From contig SXON01000112.1 of assembly GCA_005778355.1 (NCBI GenBank), positions 28,636 to 92,635 of the forward strand: 64,000 nucleotides of DNA. The letters are read 5' to 3'. Below the pieces are notes generated by a model that ran no database searches, had not been told where the DNA came from, and saw nothing but the letters and a program-made list of their open reading frames with translations. Positions 1 to 9,937 of this stretch are shown here, piece by piece (position 1 is the first letter of the stretch; every line of letters starts with the position of its first letter). The translations under genes were made by a program, and so were the position numbers. This DNA is from Pseudomonadota bacterium. Its GTDB lineage: Bacteria; Myxococcota_A; UBA796; SXON01.

Positions 1-1086
<1,086 letters not shown>

Positions 1087-1145
1087 GGGGCGCCCTCCTA
1101 ATGGCTCCCCCGGGGCGATAGGCTAGCGGCCCCCACGGAGCTTCC

Positions 1146-1733
1146 ATGTCCCCGACTCGCCGCACCCTCGTACTCGCCGCCCTCGCCGCCACCGCCCTGC
1201 CCAGCGAGGGCTGCATCGGCAGCTTCACCCTGACGAAGAAGGTGTTCGGCTGGAACCAGTCGCTCGGCTCCATCGTCGTGCAGGAGCTCGTTTTCCTGCT
1301 GATGGTGATCGTGCCGGTGTACGGGACGGTGGTTCTCATCGACGCGATCGTGCTCAACGTGGTGGAGTTTGCCACCGGCAGCAACCCTCTTGGCTCCGGG
1401 CCATCTACCCGCGAGGTGGTGCTCACCGACGGCACCACCCTCCGCATGACGCGCGAGGGCGACGCGCTCACCGCCCAACTCGATGGCCCCACGCCGATCA
1501 CCCGGCGCTTCTCGTGGACCGAGCACGGTGCCGAGGCCTACGACGGCGACGGCGCCCTGCTCTTTCGCGCCGAGGTCGACATGCTCGGCGGCGTGGCGGT
1601 GAGCGACGGCCAGGGCACCCTCGTGGCGGAGTACGCCCCGGCCGAGGTCCAGGAGGCCATGGCACGTCTGGAGACGCACGGCCCCGTCCACCTCGCGCAG
1701 GTGCTCGGCGGGCAGCACGTGGCGATGGAGTAG
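1146..1733 (+). CDS. DUF3332-like putative lipoprotein
   Basis: N-terminal hydrophobic segment with SEGC, then GSFTLTKKVFGWNQSLG...EFATGSNPL typical of DUF3332. Confidence 0.65.
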   Translation: MSPTRRTLVLAALAATALPSEGCIGSFTLTKKVFGWNQSLGSIVVQELVFLLMVIVPVYGTVVLIDAIVLNVVEFATGSNPLGSGPSTREVVLTDGTTLRMTREGDALTAQLDGPTPITRRFSWTEHGAEAYDGDGALLFRAEVDMLGGVAVSDGQGTLVAEYAPAEVQEAMARLETHGPVHLAQVLGGQHVAME

Positions 1734-1775
1734 GTCGACGGGAGACGGCGCGGGCGAGTCTCCGCTGGCGCCCGG

Positions 1776-1994
1776 CTACAGGGTGCGCCCGTCGTTCTCG
1801 GGCGTGGTGCGCGACCCGCACGCGGGGCCGCAGGTGGCCGAGGGCATCTCACGTTCGCAGGCCTGTGCTCCCGGGGCTGCTCCAGAATCGTAGGCCGCGT
1901 CGGCCCACGGTGGGACGAAGGCGCTCACCACGCGGAGGTCCCGGCCGCAGCCCCAGGCGCAGCCCGGGTCGCGACCGGCGCACGTGCAGCCCAT
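1776..1994 (-). CDS. small Cys-rich protein sharing N-terminal GCxCxGRDPGCxxGCGxDxRV motif with the neighbouring S8 protease
   Basis: 72 aa MGCTCAGRDPGCAWGCGRDLRVV...; start lies next to the TGA of the upstream gene (stop 1996-1998, ATG at 1994), consistent with coupling. Confidence 0.6.
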   Translation of the reverse strand: MGCTCAGRDPGCAWGCGRDLRVVSAFVPPWADAAYDSGAAPGAQACEREMPSATCGPACGSRTTPENDGRTL

Positions 1995-1995
1995 G

Positions 1996-2532
1996 TCAGC
2001 ATTCCTCCGGCTGGCCGAACGAACAGCTCACCACGTTGCCGATGGGGACGGCGTGTAAGGCCACCATCAGGGGGTTGTAGTCCGCGTCCTGACACTCGGG
2101 TCGAAGTTCGTACACCGCCACGACTCGGTCAGCAGGACCCGCATCGTAGAACCCCACGACGCCCCTCGAGTGCGCCCAGCCCACGACATCCCATTGAGCG
2201 AAGGGCACCACCACACCCATCTCGTACTGGAAGTCGGGCAATTCCCAGTCTGTCGGCAACGCGTACTCGGAGTAGCTCAACCCCAGTGCTTGGTACCACT
2301 CGTACACGGCGGCCTCGTCGCGCAGCTCGTGCAAATCGAGGGCGCCGGTTTCGGGTTCCGCCTCGTCGACAAGGACGGTGCCTACCAACCGCGTCTCAAG
2401 CAGGGCCCCAATCTCGTAGGGATAGCAACCCTCCTCGCGGGTGACGAGGTCCACGCCCTCGTCACCGCAGCCCGCGAGGAGCGCAGTAAGCACCGCGGGG
2501 CGAAGGGCGCGGAGGACGGTGCGCGAGTTCAT
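1996..2532 (-). CDS. putative lipoprotein of unknown function
   Basis: MNSRTVLRALRPAVLTALLAGCGDEGVDL..., lipobox LLAGC; ATG overlaps the stop of the upstream frame (2529-2531). Confidence 0.65.
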   Translation of the reverse strand: MNSRTVLRALRPAVLTALLAGCGDEGVDLVTREEGCYPYEIGALLETRLVGTVLVDEAEPETGALDLHELRDEAAVYEWYQALGLSYSEYALPTDWELPDFQYEMGVVVPFAQWDVVGWAHSRGVVGFYDAGPADRVVAVYELRPECQDADYNPLMVALHAVPIGNVVSCSFGQPEEC

Positions 2533-5441
2533 GGGCGCGCCGGTCGCGGGAAATCGTCCACGTCGATGTCCACGGATTCCCCGAAGGGCCACTCGTGGTG
2601 TTGCAGTTCCCAGGCCAGCGTTAGCCACACGTCCCCGTCGCCGTCGTCCGCGTGGCTGGCCGCGTCCACGGGAGTTCCCACGTCGCCGCGGTCCGCTGGA
2701 CTACGATCGATCGGCGCGCACAGGTCCGCACCCGGCGTGCCGCAGGCAATCAGCGATGGGTCGTCGCCGGTCTCCCAGAACCACGAGACGTAGACCGTGC
2801 GATGCTCCCGGTCCGGGTAGCGCACATCGGACGGCACCGCCCCCACGCAGTTCACGAGCAGGTACACAGCGCCGGACGGCGCCCGGGAACCGTCCCAGCG
2901 GAAACACTCCCACTGCATTCGGATCACGTGTTCCCCCTCGGCCTTCGCGTAGGCCAGCCGTGTCGCCCCCGACTCACCGGCGTCGTACAGGCTGAGCGCG
3001 ATCTCGGCCTTCTCCTCGCACGCTCCGGTGTTGACCTCCAGCCACCACGCGGTGATCCGCAGGCGAGCCACGTCGCGGGGAATCCGACTTCGCTCACCGT
3101 GACCGATGGGAATGAACTCGTAGCCGAAGCCGCCCTCCACGGTCACCGCTGTGGTGCCGCGGCCCCACCGAGAGCCCATGTAGCCGTCCTCGAAGAGCCG
3201 CATGCGGTACAGGCCGAGCCCCCAGCCCTGCGCTGGGGGGCTCGCAGGCGCGGCGCTGGGAGAACTGCCGCCAAAGACCTGCCCGTCGGCGAAGTTGAGC
3301 GCGTTGGAGATCAGCCGGCCCGGGCTGTTCGCACACGCGGCGCCGTGGTTGTCGAGGTACCAGTGCTTGAAAAGCGCGATCCCGCCGGCGACTACCGGCG
3401 TGGACGCGCTCGTCGCGCCGGCCTGGCCGTAGTAGTCCTTGGTTGCGGTAGTGGTGGCGGGGTTGCCGCAGGCTCATCCCTGGGCCAGCAGCATCGGGTA
3501 CGCCCGGCCGTCGCCGGTGCGGCCTCGCGCGGAGTACGTGTAGAGGTCGTAGGACTGTTGCACACCTGCAGGCGTGTCCTGCGGGAACGCCTTGGTGCCG
3601 AAGATCGCGGTCGCACCCACCGACACCGCGGCGGGGGCGGCGCCCGGCGCCGACACCTCGCGTTTCACGCCCCCAGACCCGCCGCAGTTGCCGACGGCGT
3701 CGAATGGCGGGGTGCCATGGGTGTTCCCTGCGCTCTTGACGACTACCACGTTCTCCTCGCGGTACGCTCGGGTGATGGCAAGCGACGTGGCGTCGAGTCC
3801 TCGGCTTTGCTCGTTCGTCGGGCAGTCGTCCAGGCCGTTTGGGTTCCCGATCACGCCCGCCGGGCCGTCGTTCTCATTGACCGAGTAGCTGAGGACATCG
3901 ACGCCCAGCCCGCTCGGCAACGCGTGGGCCAGTTCCCCGCCGTCGTGCATGGCCTCCAGAATTTCCTCCATGCCGATCGGCCCCGACGTATCGACCCCCA
4001 CCGCCATCGCGCGCCGCGCCACGCCGCTCCGGAGTTCCCGGTGAAACTCGGAGACCAGGCGAGCGTCCTGCCCGTCCATCACACTGCCGAAGGCGATGGC
4101 CGCGCAAGTCGTGCCATGGCCATCCGCGATCCGTGGCTGGACGTCGTACATGGCGGATGCCCGGTTGAAGACGCCGCTCGCGTCGATGTAGTACTTCACC
4201 CGTGGCTCCCCACCGACGCTGAGCAGCGCCGGGTGGCTCAGGTCCACGCCCGTGCCGTCGAGGATCCCGATGGTGACATGCGGCACGTTCGCCTGCAACT
4301 CCACCGCCGAGCCGTCGGACGCCACGTCCCACATCACCGCCCAGGGGGAGAGCCCGCCCTCCGCGGAGCGGCCCAGCCCGTAACCGCCTGCACCCGAGTA
4401 ACCCTGCTCCAGGTAGGCGTAGGCGCCCGCCGCCGCGACCTTCCCGCCGAGCATCAGCACCGGCGTGGCCGCGCCGGCGCCCTGGGCACTGACGCACGGC
4501 GTCGAATCGACGTCGGCCCTCAGCCCGACCGGGAGGCCGGTGCACAGGTAGGACGAAGCGAGCGAGTCGGGACGCGCCAAGTTTCGGGTCGGCCGCAGCA
4601 CCCCGGCGACGCGCGGATGCGCCGCGAGCTGGGTCGCCGCGCCCGCGGGCAGGGCGACGTCTAGGGAAAAGCCGTGCCCCGTCCGCACGCGGGCGACCTC
4701 GCCCCCCAGGCGCGCCACCACACGGGCGACCTCCTCCGCCACCGCGCGGCGCGCCTCGGCACGACGCCCGATGCGCTCGGCCCGCAGCCGCCTGAGCCCC
4801 TCGCCAGCGCCGAGCGCCTCGGCCGCGACGCAGGTGCCGAGGCTCGGTACGGCCGCCACTCCAGCAGGGTCGCGAAGCATCACCCGCCAGGTTGTCGTCC
4901 CGCCGGCGCCCTCGCCTGGAGCCGCGACGCACTCGCATGGCGCCGCATTGCCGCCGTGGTCGGGCGACAACTCCGTGCCGTCGACCGGACTGGACGCCCC
5001 GGCGAGCTCGCGCCCGAGCCTTGCGCCGCCATTGATCGGCCGGGGGCGCCTGATCAGTCGCTGGATGCTGTAGCGAACGCCGTTCTCGTCCACGCCGTCC
5101 ACGTCCTCCCGCTGGTAGCTGTACGCCCCGACGAACGGCTCCTCGTCGTCGATCGGCGCTTCCATGCCGAAACGCTCCTGCCACACCAACTGCGAGCCCC
5201 GCTCGTACACGACGCTCCGGAAGCCCTGCCGTGCCTCCGTGCGCCGCTCGTACACCACCCAGGAGGACCGCAGCGCGTGCATCTCGACCAGGGCGCGCGA
5301 ATGCGACAATGCCGTGCCCCTGCCGCGATCTTGCGCGCCGGTCTCCATGAAATCCGGGCTCCACGCGGCCGTTACCCGGGTGTCCGGCCCGCAACCGGCG
5401 TTGCACCCTGGGTCACGACCGCTACAGGCGCATCCTTCCAT
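2529..5441 (-). pseudogene. S8 (subtilisin-like) serine peptidase, one frame of 971 codons interrupted by in-frame TGA at 3474-3476
   Basis: ORF 3474..5441 has the Asp motif (VTIGILDGTGVDLSHP) and His motif (IADGHGTTCAAIAFGS); the same frame after the TGA (3473 down to 2529, 945 nt) has the Ser motif (KDYYGQAGATSASTPVVAGGIALF). Confidence 0.8.
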
Positions 5442-5447
5442 GGTGGC

Positions 5448-5837
5448 CTAGAACGGCTTGCCGCCGACCCACACGTCGCCCGTGAACGACTCCACCGTCG
5501 CCCCGGTGCTGCCCACGCGAATCACCGGGGTGAAGTACGGCATCAGCGAGCCGTTCGCGGTGCTGTTGGTCTGGCCGCGGATCAGGGTCGGAGCGGCCGC
5601 CGGGGCTGCGAGCGCGATGGCCGTGCTGTTGGCGACGAAGTAGTTGCTGTCCATCGACGGCCCTTCCTTGTGGATGGCCCCGATCTCGACATTCGCGGTG
5701 GAACTCGTCGCAAACACCACGTAGATCACGTCCTTCACCTTGAGGCCCCAGTCCTGGACGGCCAGCGGCCAGTCCCTGTCAGCACCGGCGGCGCCCGTGG
5801 AGAAGGTCATGTGAGAAGCAACCTTTACCCCCTGCAT
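5448..5837 (-). CDS. hypothetical protein, first gene of the S8-protease operon
   Basis: MQGVKVASHMTFSTGAAGADRDWPLAVQDWGLKVKDVIYVVFATSS...; GGAG SD in the tandem GACTCCATGGAG element. Start uncertain (5837 or 5810). Confidence 0.55.
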   Translation of the reverse strand: MQGVKVASHMTFSTGAAGADRDWPLAVQDWGLKVKDVIYVVFATSSTANVEIGAIHKEGPSMDSNYFVANSTAIALAAPAAAPTLIRGQTNSTANGSLMPYFTPVIRVGSTGATVESFTGDVWVGGKPF

Positions 5838-5841
5838 TCTT

Positions 5842-5867
5842 GACTCCATGGAGGGGACTCCATGGAG
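5842..5867. promoter_or_regulatory. tandem 12-bp repeat with palindromic core, GACTCCATGGAG-GG-GACTCCATGGAG
   Basis: Exact direct repeat at 5842-5853 and 5856-5867, each containing palindrome CTCCATGGAG, just upstream of the operon start. Confidence 0.45.
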
Positions 5868-6248
5868 AATCAAATCGTACTGCGACCGGCACGCAGGCGC
5901 AAGAAAACTTCGCAAGATCAACCCCCGGCCATTGCCGCCCGCCGTCGGTACCCGTCGCGCGCGCGATCATACTGACACTGCCGAGCTCCCAGAGCCGGCG
6001 GCTCGCCTCGATCGGCGCGCGCCGACAGCCCTGGGAACGCCGACACGCCCAGGGTGGGGTCCTAATGACGCCTCAGATCCGAACCAGGTCCACGCCCGCC
6101 GATCGACGCTATCGCCAGCCCGTGCGGCAACAACTCCACCGCACCTCCCGGACCCAGCCACTTGTTGCCTCGCGGGGTTAAGTCGCGACCAAAAAATGGT
6201 CTGTTTCGCTGCCGCAAACCGCAGTGCCCCGACATCCCACCGAGGCCG

Positions 6249-6385
6249 AGTCGGCATTCCTCCGGGTGGCCAAACGAACAGCTCACCACGTTGCCGAAGG
6301 GGATGGCGTGTAGGGCGACCAACGGGGGGTGGTAGTCCGTGACGTCACGCTCCGGTCGAAGTTCCTACGTCGCCTCGATTCGATC
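6249..6385 (-). pseudogene. remnant of the 3' end of the 1996..2532 lipoprotein gene
   Basis: Near-identical to 1997..2130: translates MVALHAIPFGNVVSCSFGHPEEC versus MVALHAVPIGNVVSCSFGQPEEC; stop mutated and no upstream gene body. Confidence 0.65.
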
Positions 6386-6466
6386 CGTACACGCCAATCG
6401 ATGGACCGGCTCCGCACCCCCAACCCGGTCGACCTCGCGCCCGCGCTCCGCCGGCTAAGCTCCCGC

Positions 6467-7312
6467 ATGCTCGCTCTCCTCGCCTGCACCGGGTCAACAC
6501 CCGGCGACACCCCCGACGACAGCGACACCGCCCACGACAGCGACAGCAACAGCTCCAACGACAGCGACAGCTCCAACGACACCGCCCCCGAGGGCCTCGG
6601 CGTCACCTTGCTCGCCGGGGGCCTCGACGGCCTCGTGGACGCGGTCGAGGCCACCGACGGCAGTCTCTACGTCGCCGACGCAGGCGGCGCCTGGCTCATC
6701 ACCGGCGACGCACCCACGCGCGTGTACGAAACCCCCGGCTTCCTGTCCCCCGACAGCACCGGCGGCGCCTTCCTAAGTCCCGGCGGCGACATCGTGTCGC
6801 TGCCGAGCGGTACCCCCATCGAGGGCACCGGTGACTACGCCCCGGTCGGGCTCGACCTCATGGTCACCGACCAGGGCGACCGGCTCACCTTCCCCGGCAC
6901 CGACCCCGCGTCCGGCGCCTTCGGCACCTACACCGTCAAGGCCGACGGCGGTGCGGTGCCGCTGGTGGGCGAGGGCTACACCGCCGCGCAACGCTGGCTC
7001 TTCCGTCCCGAGGGGGAAACAACCTGGAGCACCGACGCCGACGGCGACCTCTGGCTCGTGGCCGACGGGGAAGACATGGCCACCGTCGTGGCGACTGGCG
7101 TTCCCACCGGCGGTCTCACGGGGAGCCTCGACGGCTCGACGCTCTACCTCGGGGGCGGCAGCTCGCTCTGGGCCTACGACGTGGCCACCGCCACGCTCGT
7201 TGAGCACCCGCTGCAGCTCGACGCCGAAGTGTTGAGCGTCCACCGCAGCGCCGACGGCCTCGGCGGGATCCTCACCACGGCCACCGGCGTGTACCGGGTG
7301 ACGTGGCCCTGA
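6467..7312 (+). CDS. putative lipoprotein with Asp/Ser/Asn-rich linker
   Basis: MLALLACTGSTPGDTPDDSDTAHDSDSNSSNDSDSSNDTAPEG..., lipobox LLAC. Confidence 0.65.
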   Translation: MLALLACTGSTPGDTPDDSDTAHDSDSNSSNDSDSSNDTAPEGLGVTLLAGGLDGLVDAVEATDGSLYVADAGGAWLITGDAPTRVYETPGFLSPDSTGGAFLSPGGDIVSLPSGTPIEGTGDYAPVGLDLMVTDQGDRLTFPGTDPASGAFGTYTVKADGGAVPLVGEGYTAAQRWLFRPEGETTWSTDADGDLWLVADGEDMATVVATGVPTGGLTGSLDGSTLYLGGGSSLWAYDVATATLVEHPLQLDAEVLSVHRSADGLGGILTTATGVYRVTWP

Positions 7313-8526
7313 TCCCGCTCCTCGCCTGCATCGACGCGCCCGAGCCGCCCTGTGTCAGCTTCGCGGGCGACCTGGCCCTCGGTCGCGACATCGCCGCCGC
7401 CCTCGACCAGCGCCCCCCGCCCTGGGACCGCCTGTCGCCCGGCGACAGCTGGGTGGCCAACCTCGAGGGCACCGTGGCCGAGGGCGCCTGCCTGAAAGAC
7501 CCGCCCTACTGCCTCGGCTTCCCGGAGAACGCCCTCGACCACCTCGCCCCCTTCGGCGCGCTCTCGCTCGCCAACAACCACGCGCGCGACCACGGGACGG
7601 CCGGGCTCGGCGCCACGATCCGCGCCCTCCGTGCTCGCGGGATTGTCCCACTGCTGGAATCGCAACGACCCACCGTCGTTTCCCTCGCGGGCCTCGACAT
7701 GGCGCTGGTGCCGGTCGACCTCGCCGCCACCGACAGCCAGCTCGCCCTGGAGCGCGCACGCCTCGCGCTGGTGCTCGCCCGGTCAATCGCCTCCTGGGTC
7801 GTGGCCCTCCCCCACTGGGGCACCGAGGGGGTGACCGAGCTGGGCCCAGGCCAGGCCGAGGCCGCGGCGCTCTTGCACGCCTGGGGGGCCGACCTCGTGG
7901 TGGGCACCGGCGCGCACGTGGTTCAGCCATCAGACTGCGAGACCGGCACCTGGTACGGCCTCGGCAACCACCTCTTCGACCAGTCGCCACCGAGCTCGCA
8001 CGAGGGCGCCGTGCTGCGTGCCTGTCGGGTGGACGGGGGGCTCGAGCTCACCGAGACACGCACCCGTCGCCAGCTCCCCTCCCCGTTGCCCTCGCCGGTG
8101 GACGGTGTCACGACCCAGTGTGTGCTTCCCGCTCGGTCCCCGCCCAACCTCGCCTGGCAGGCGCACCCCTGGCGGGATCACTTCCGCGCCGTCCAGCCCT
8201 TCGCAAGGGGCGATCTCTGGCTCGGCCTGCACGAGCGCTGGTCGGACATCGACGACGAGGTGGGACTCCGTCCCTACGTCTTTCGCATGACCGCCCGGGG
8301 CTACGACGAGGTCTGGCGCGGCTCCTCCCTCGCGCGCCCGCTCGTGGCCGCGCAGCTCATCCAGGTTGACGGCGAGGAGTTCCTCTGCGCCCTGCACCGG
8401 GGCGACAGTTTCCTGCATCCCGACGTCGCCACCCGCGAGCGCATTCACATCGTGTACCAGTGGAACGGTTTCGGCTTTCGCGGCGTGGATCACCCCGCCG
8501 CGCAGGCCGCCTGCGAAGCCTTCTGA
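7303..8526 (+). CDS. CapA-family (poly-gamma-glutamate capsule biosynthesis-like) protein
   Basis: CVSFAGDLALGRDI...WVANLEGTVAEG...GALSLANNHARDHGTAGLGATIRALRARGI; GTG start overlaps the upstream gene end. Confidence 0.75.
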   Translation: MALIPLLACIDAPEPPCVSFAGDLALGRDIAAALDQRPPPWDRLSPGDSWVANLEGTVAEGACLKDPPYCLGFPENALDHLAPFGALSLANNHARDHGTAGLGATIRALRARGIVPLLESQRPTVVSLAGLDMALVPVDLAATDSQLALERARLALVLARSIASWVVALPHWGTEGVTELGPGQAEAAALLHAWGADLVVGTGAHVVQPSDCETGTWYGLGNHLFDQSPPSSHEGAVLRACRVDGGLELTETRTRRQLPSPLPSPVDGVTTQCVLPARSPPNLAWQAHPWRDHFRAVQPFARGDLWLGLHERWSDIDDEVGLRPYVFRMTARGYDEVWRGSSLARPLVAAQLIQVDGEEFLCALHRGDSFLHPDVATRERIHIVYQWNGFGFRGVDHPAAQAACEAF

Positions 8527-8572
8527 CCGATCATCGCCTCCACGCGATCAGCCGCGCGCGTGGAAAAAGGGA

Positions 8573-8604
8573 AAAAAGGTGTCGGAGGTTAAGGGTTAAG
8601 ACTT
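8573..8604. repeat. 32-bp dispersed repeat, copy 1
   Basis: AAAAAGGtGTCGGAGGTTAAGGGTTAAGACTT; one mismatch to 14927-14958. Confidence 0.8.
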
Positions 8605-8629
8605 AGGTCGACGGGGCTACACTCCCCCC

Positions 8630-9937
8630 GTGCTGCTCCTCCTCCTCGCCTGCGCGACCCCCCTACCGGACGACTCGTCCGAGGTCGCCTGCCCGCCGCC
8701 GCCCGACCCCTGCCCACAGGGCGTCACCGGTCCCGCAGCGGCCGGTATCGAGATGCTCCCTGCGGTGGCGGTGCCCCACGGTCCGGCATGGCTCGTGGTT
8801 GGCGACCTCGCAGGCGTCGGCACCATGCAGGTGTACGTGGGCACCAACACCACCGTCACCCGGCTCGACGGCGAGGGTTGGACCGTCGCGACCGACATCT
8901 GGACGCAGCCCGACGACGGCACCGCCGTGTTCCCGCTGGTGGCTGATCTCACCGGCGACGGCACGCTCGACCTCGCCATCGGCCTCCCCGGAAGCGACGA
9001 CGGCAACGGCCAGGTGATCGTCTTCCCTGGGCCCGTCACCGGACCCGTGAACTGGGACAGCCCCCACCTTGAGCTCAAGGGTGGCGGCGGCCTCGGCTTC
9101 GAACCGGCCACCGGCGACTTCGATGGCGACGGACAGCTCGACCTCCTGGTGAACGGCCACGGCTTTGCGATGATCAAGCGCGGACCGTTTGACGCCGACG
9201 CGTCCTTCGACCCCGACGTCGACACCCTCCTCCAGGGCCCAGCCGACGCGCCCTCGCTCTACGCGACGGCGGCAAACCTCGACGGCGACGGCGTGAGCGA
9301 CGTGGTGTACAGCCTCACGGATGCCCCCAGCTGCCTCGACTACGGCACTCAGTTGGGAACCGCCACGGGACCCCTCGGCCCTGGCCTAGCCACGTTGACG
9401 GAGCTACCATCCGACGTCGGCCAGGCCTTCTACACGCTGTACGACGACGCGGCCGGGAGTTCGCGCGGAGCGCCACCCCTCGCCGCCGACGCCGACGGCG
9501 ACGGGCTCGACGACCTCGTGGTGTACGCCCTTTCCACCGAGTTTCACCCCGCGAGTCCCGTCGTCGCCGCGCTCTACCCCTCGCCGGTCGGCACCCGCGA
9601 CCCCGTGTACTTCGGCCTCGCATCGCAAGTCAGCCTCGCCGAGCTGACCCAGAGCGGCGCGCTATTGAGCGAACTCGGCGACCTCGATAACGACGGCCTC
9701 GCCGACCTCTTCACCGGCGGGGCCATCCTCGCAGGCCCTCTCGCCGACCTCTCGCCCCCCGACCGCGAAGCATGCACCGTGGCTTACGACTACGTGCTGG
9801 CCAACCAGGCCGCAGGGGCCGCGGCGAGTTGGCTCGGCGACCTCGATGGTGACGGCGACAACGAGCTGGTGATCGCCGGTGACGGGGAGGACAACGAGGG
9901 CGCTGTGCAAGTCCTGGTCGGTCCAGTCGCGATTTAA
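8630..9937 (+). CDS. FG-GAP/VCBS repeat putative lipoprotein
   Basis: GTG start, LLLLLACATPLPDDSSE lipobox; repeated DxDGDGxxDL motifs (DLTGDGTLDLAIG, DFDGDGQLDLLVN, DADGDGLDDLVV). Confidence 0.75.
   Translation: MLLLLLACATPLPDDSSEVACPPPPDPCPQGVTGPAAAGIEMLPAVAVPHGPAWLVVGDLAGVGTMQVYVGTNTTVTRLDGEGWTVATDIWTQPDDGTAVFPLVADLTGDGTLDLAIGLPGSDDGNGQVIVFPGPVTGPVNWDSPHLELKGGGGLGFEPATGDFDGDGQLDLLVNGHGFAMIKRGPFDADASFDPDVDTLLQGPADAPSLYATAANLDGDGVSDVVYSLTDAPSCLDYGTQLGTATGPLGPGLATLTELPSDVGQAFYTLYDDAAGSSRGAPPLAADADGDGLDDLVVYALSTEFHPASPVVAALYPSPVGTRDPVYFGLASQVSLAELTQSGALLSELGDLDNDGLADLFTGGAILAGPLADLSPPDREACTVAYDYVLANQAAGAAASWLGDLDGDGDNELVIAGDGEDNEGAVQVLVGPVAI

Noticed and set aside
3415-3476. bSECIS element downstream of the UGA in the S8 gene
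   Set aside because: Only a 5-bp TGCGG/CCGCA stem with a 17-nt loop is visible; insufficient to call selenocysteine. Kept only as a hypothesis in the UGA finding.
5967-6257. ORF 5967..6257 (-) and overlapping plus-strand ORFs 5840..6342
   Set aside because: Region contains a degraded gene-tail remnant; translations show no coherent domain or conserved start context.
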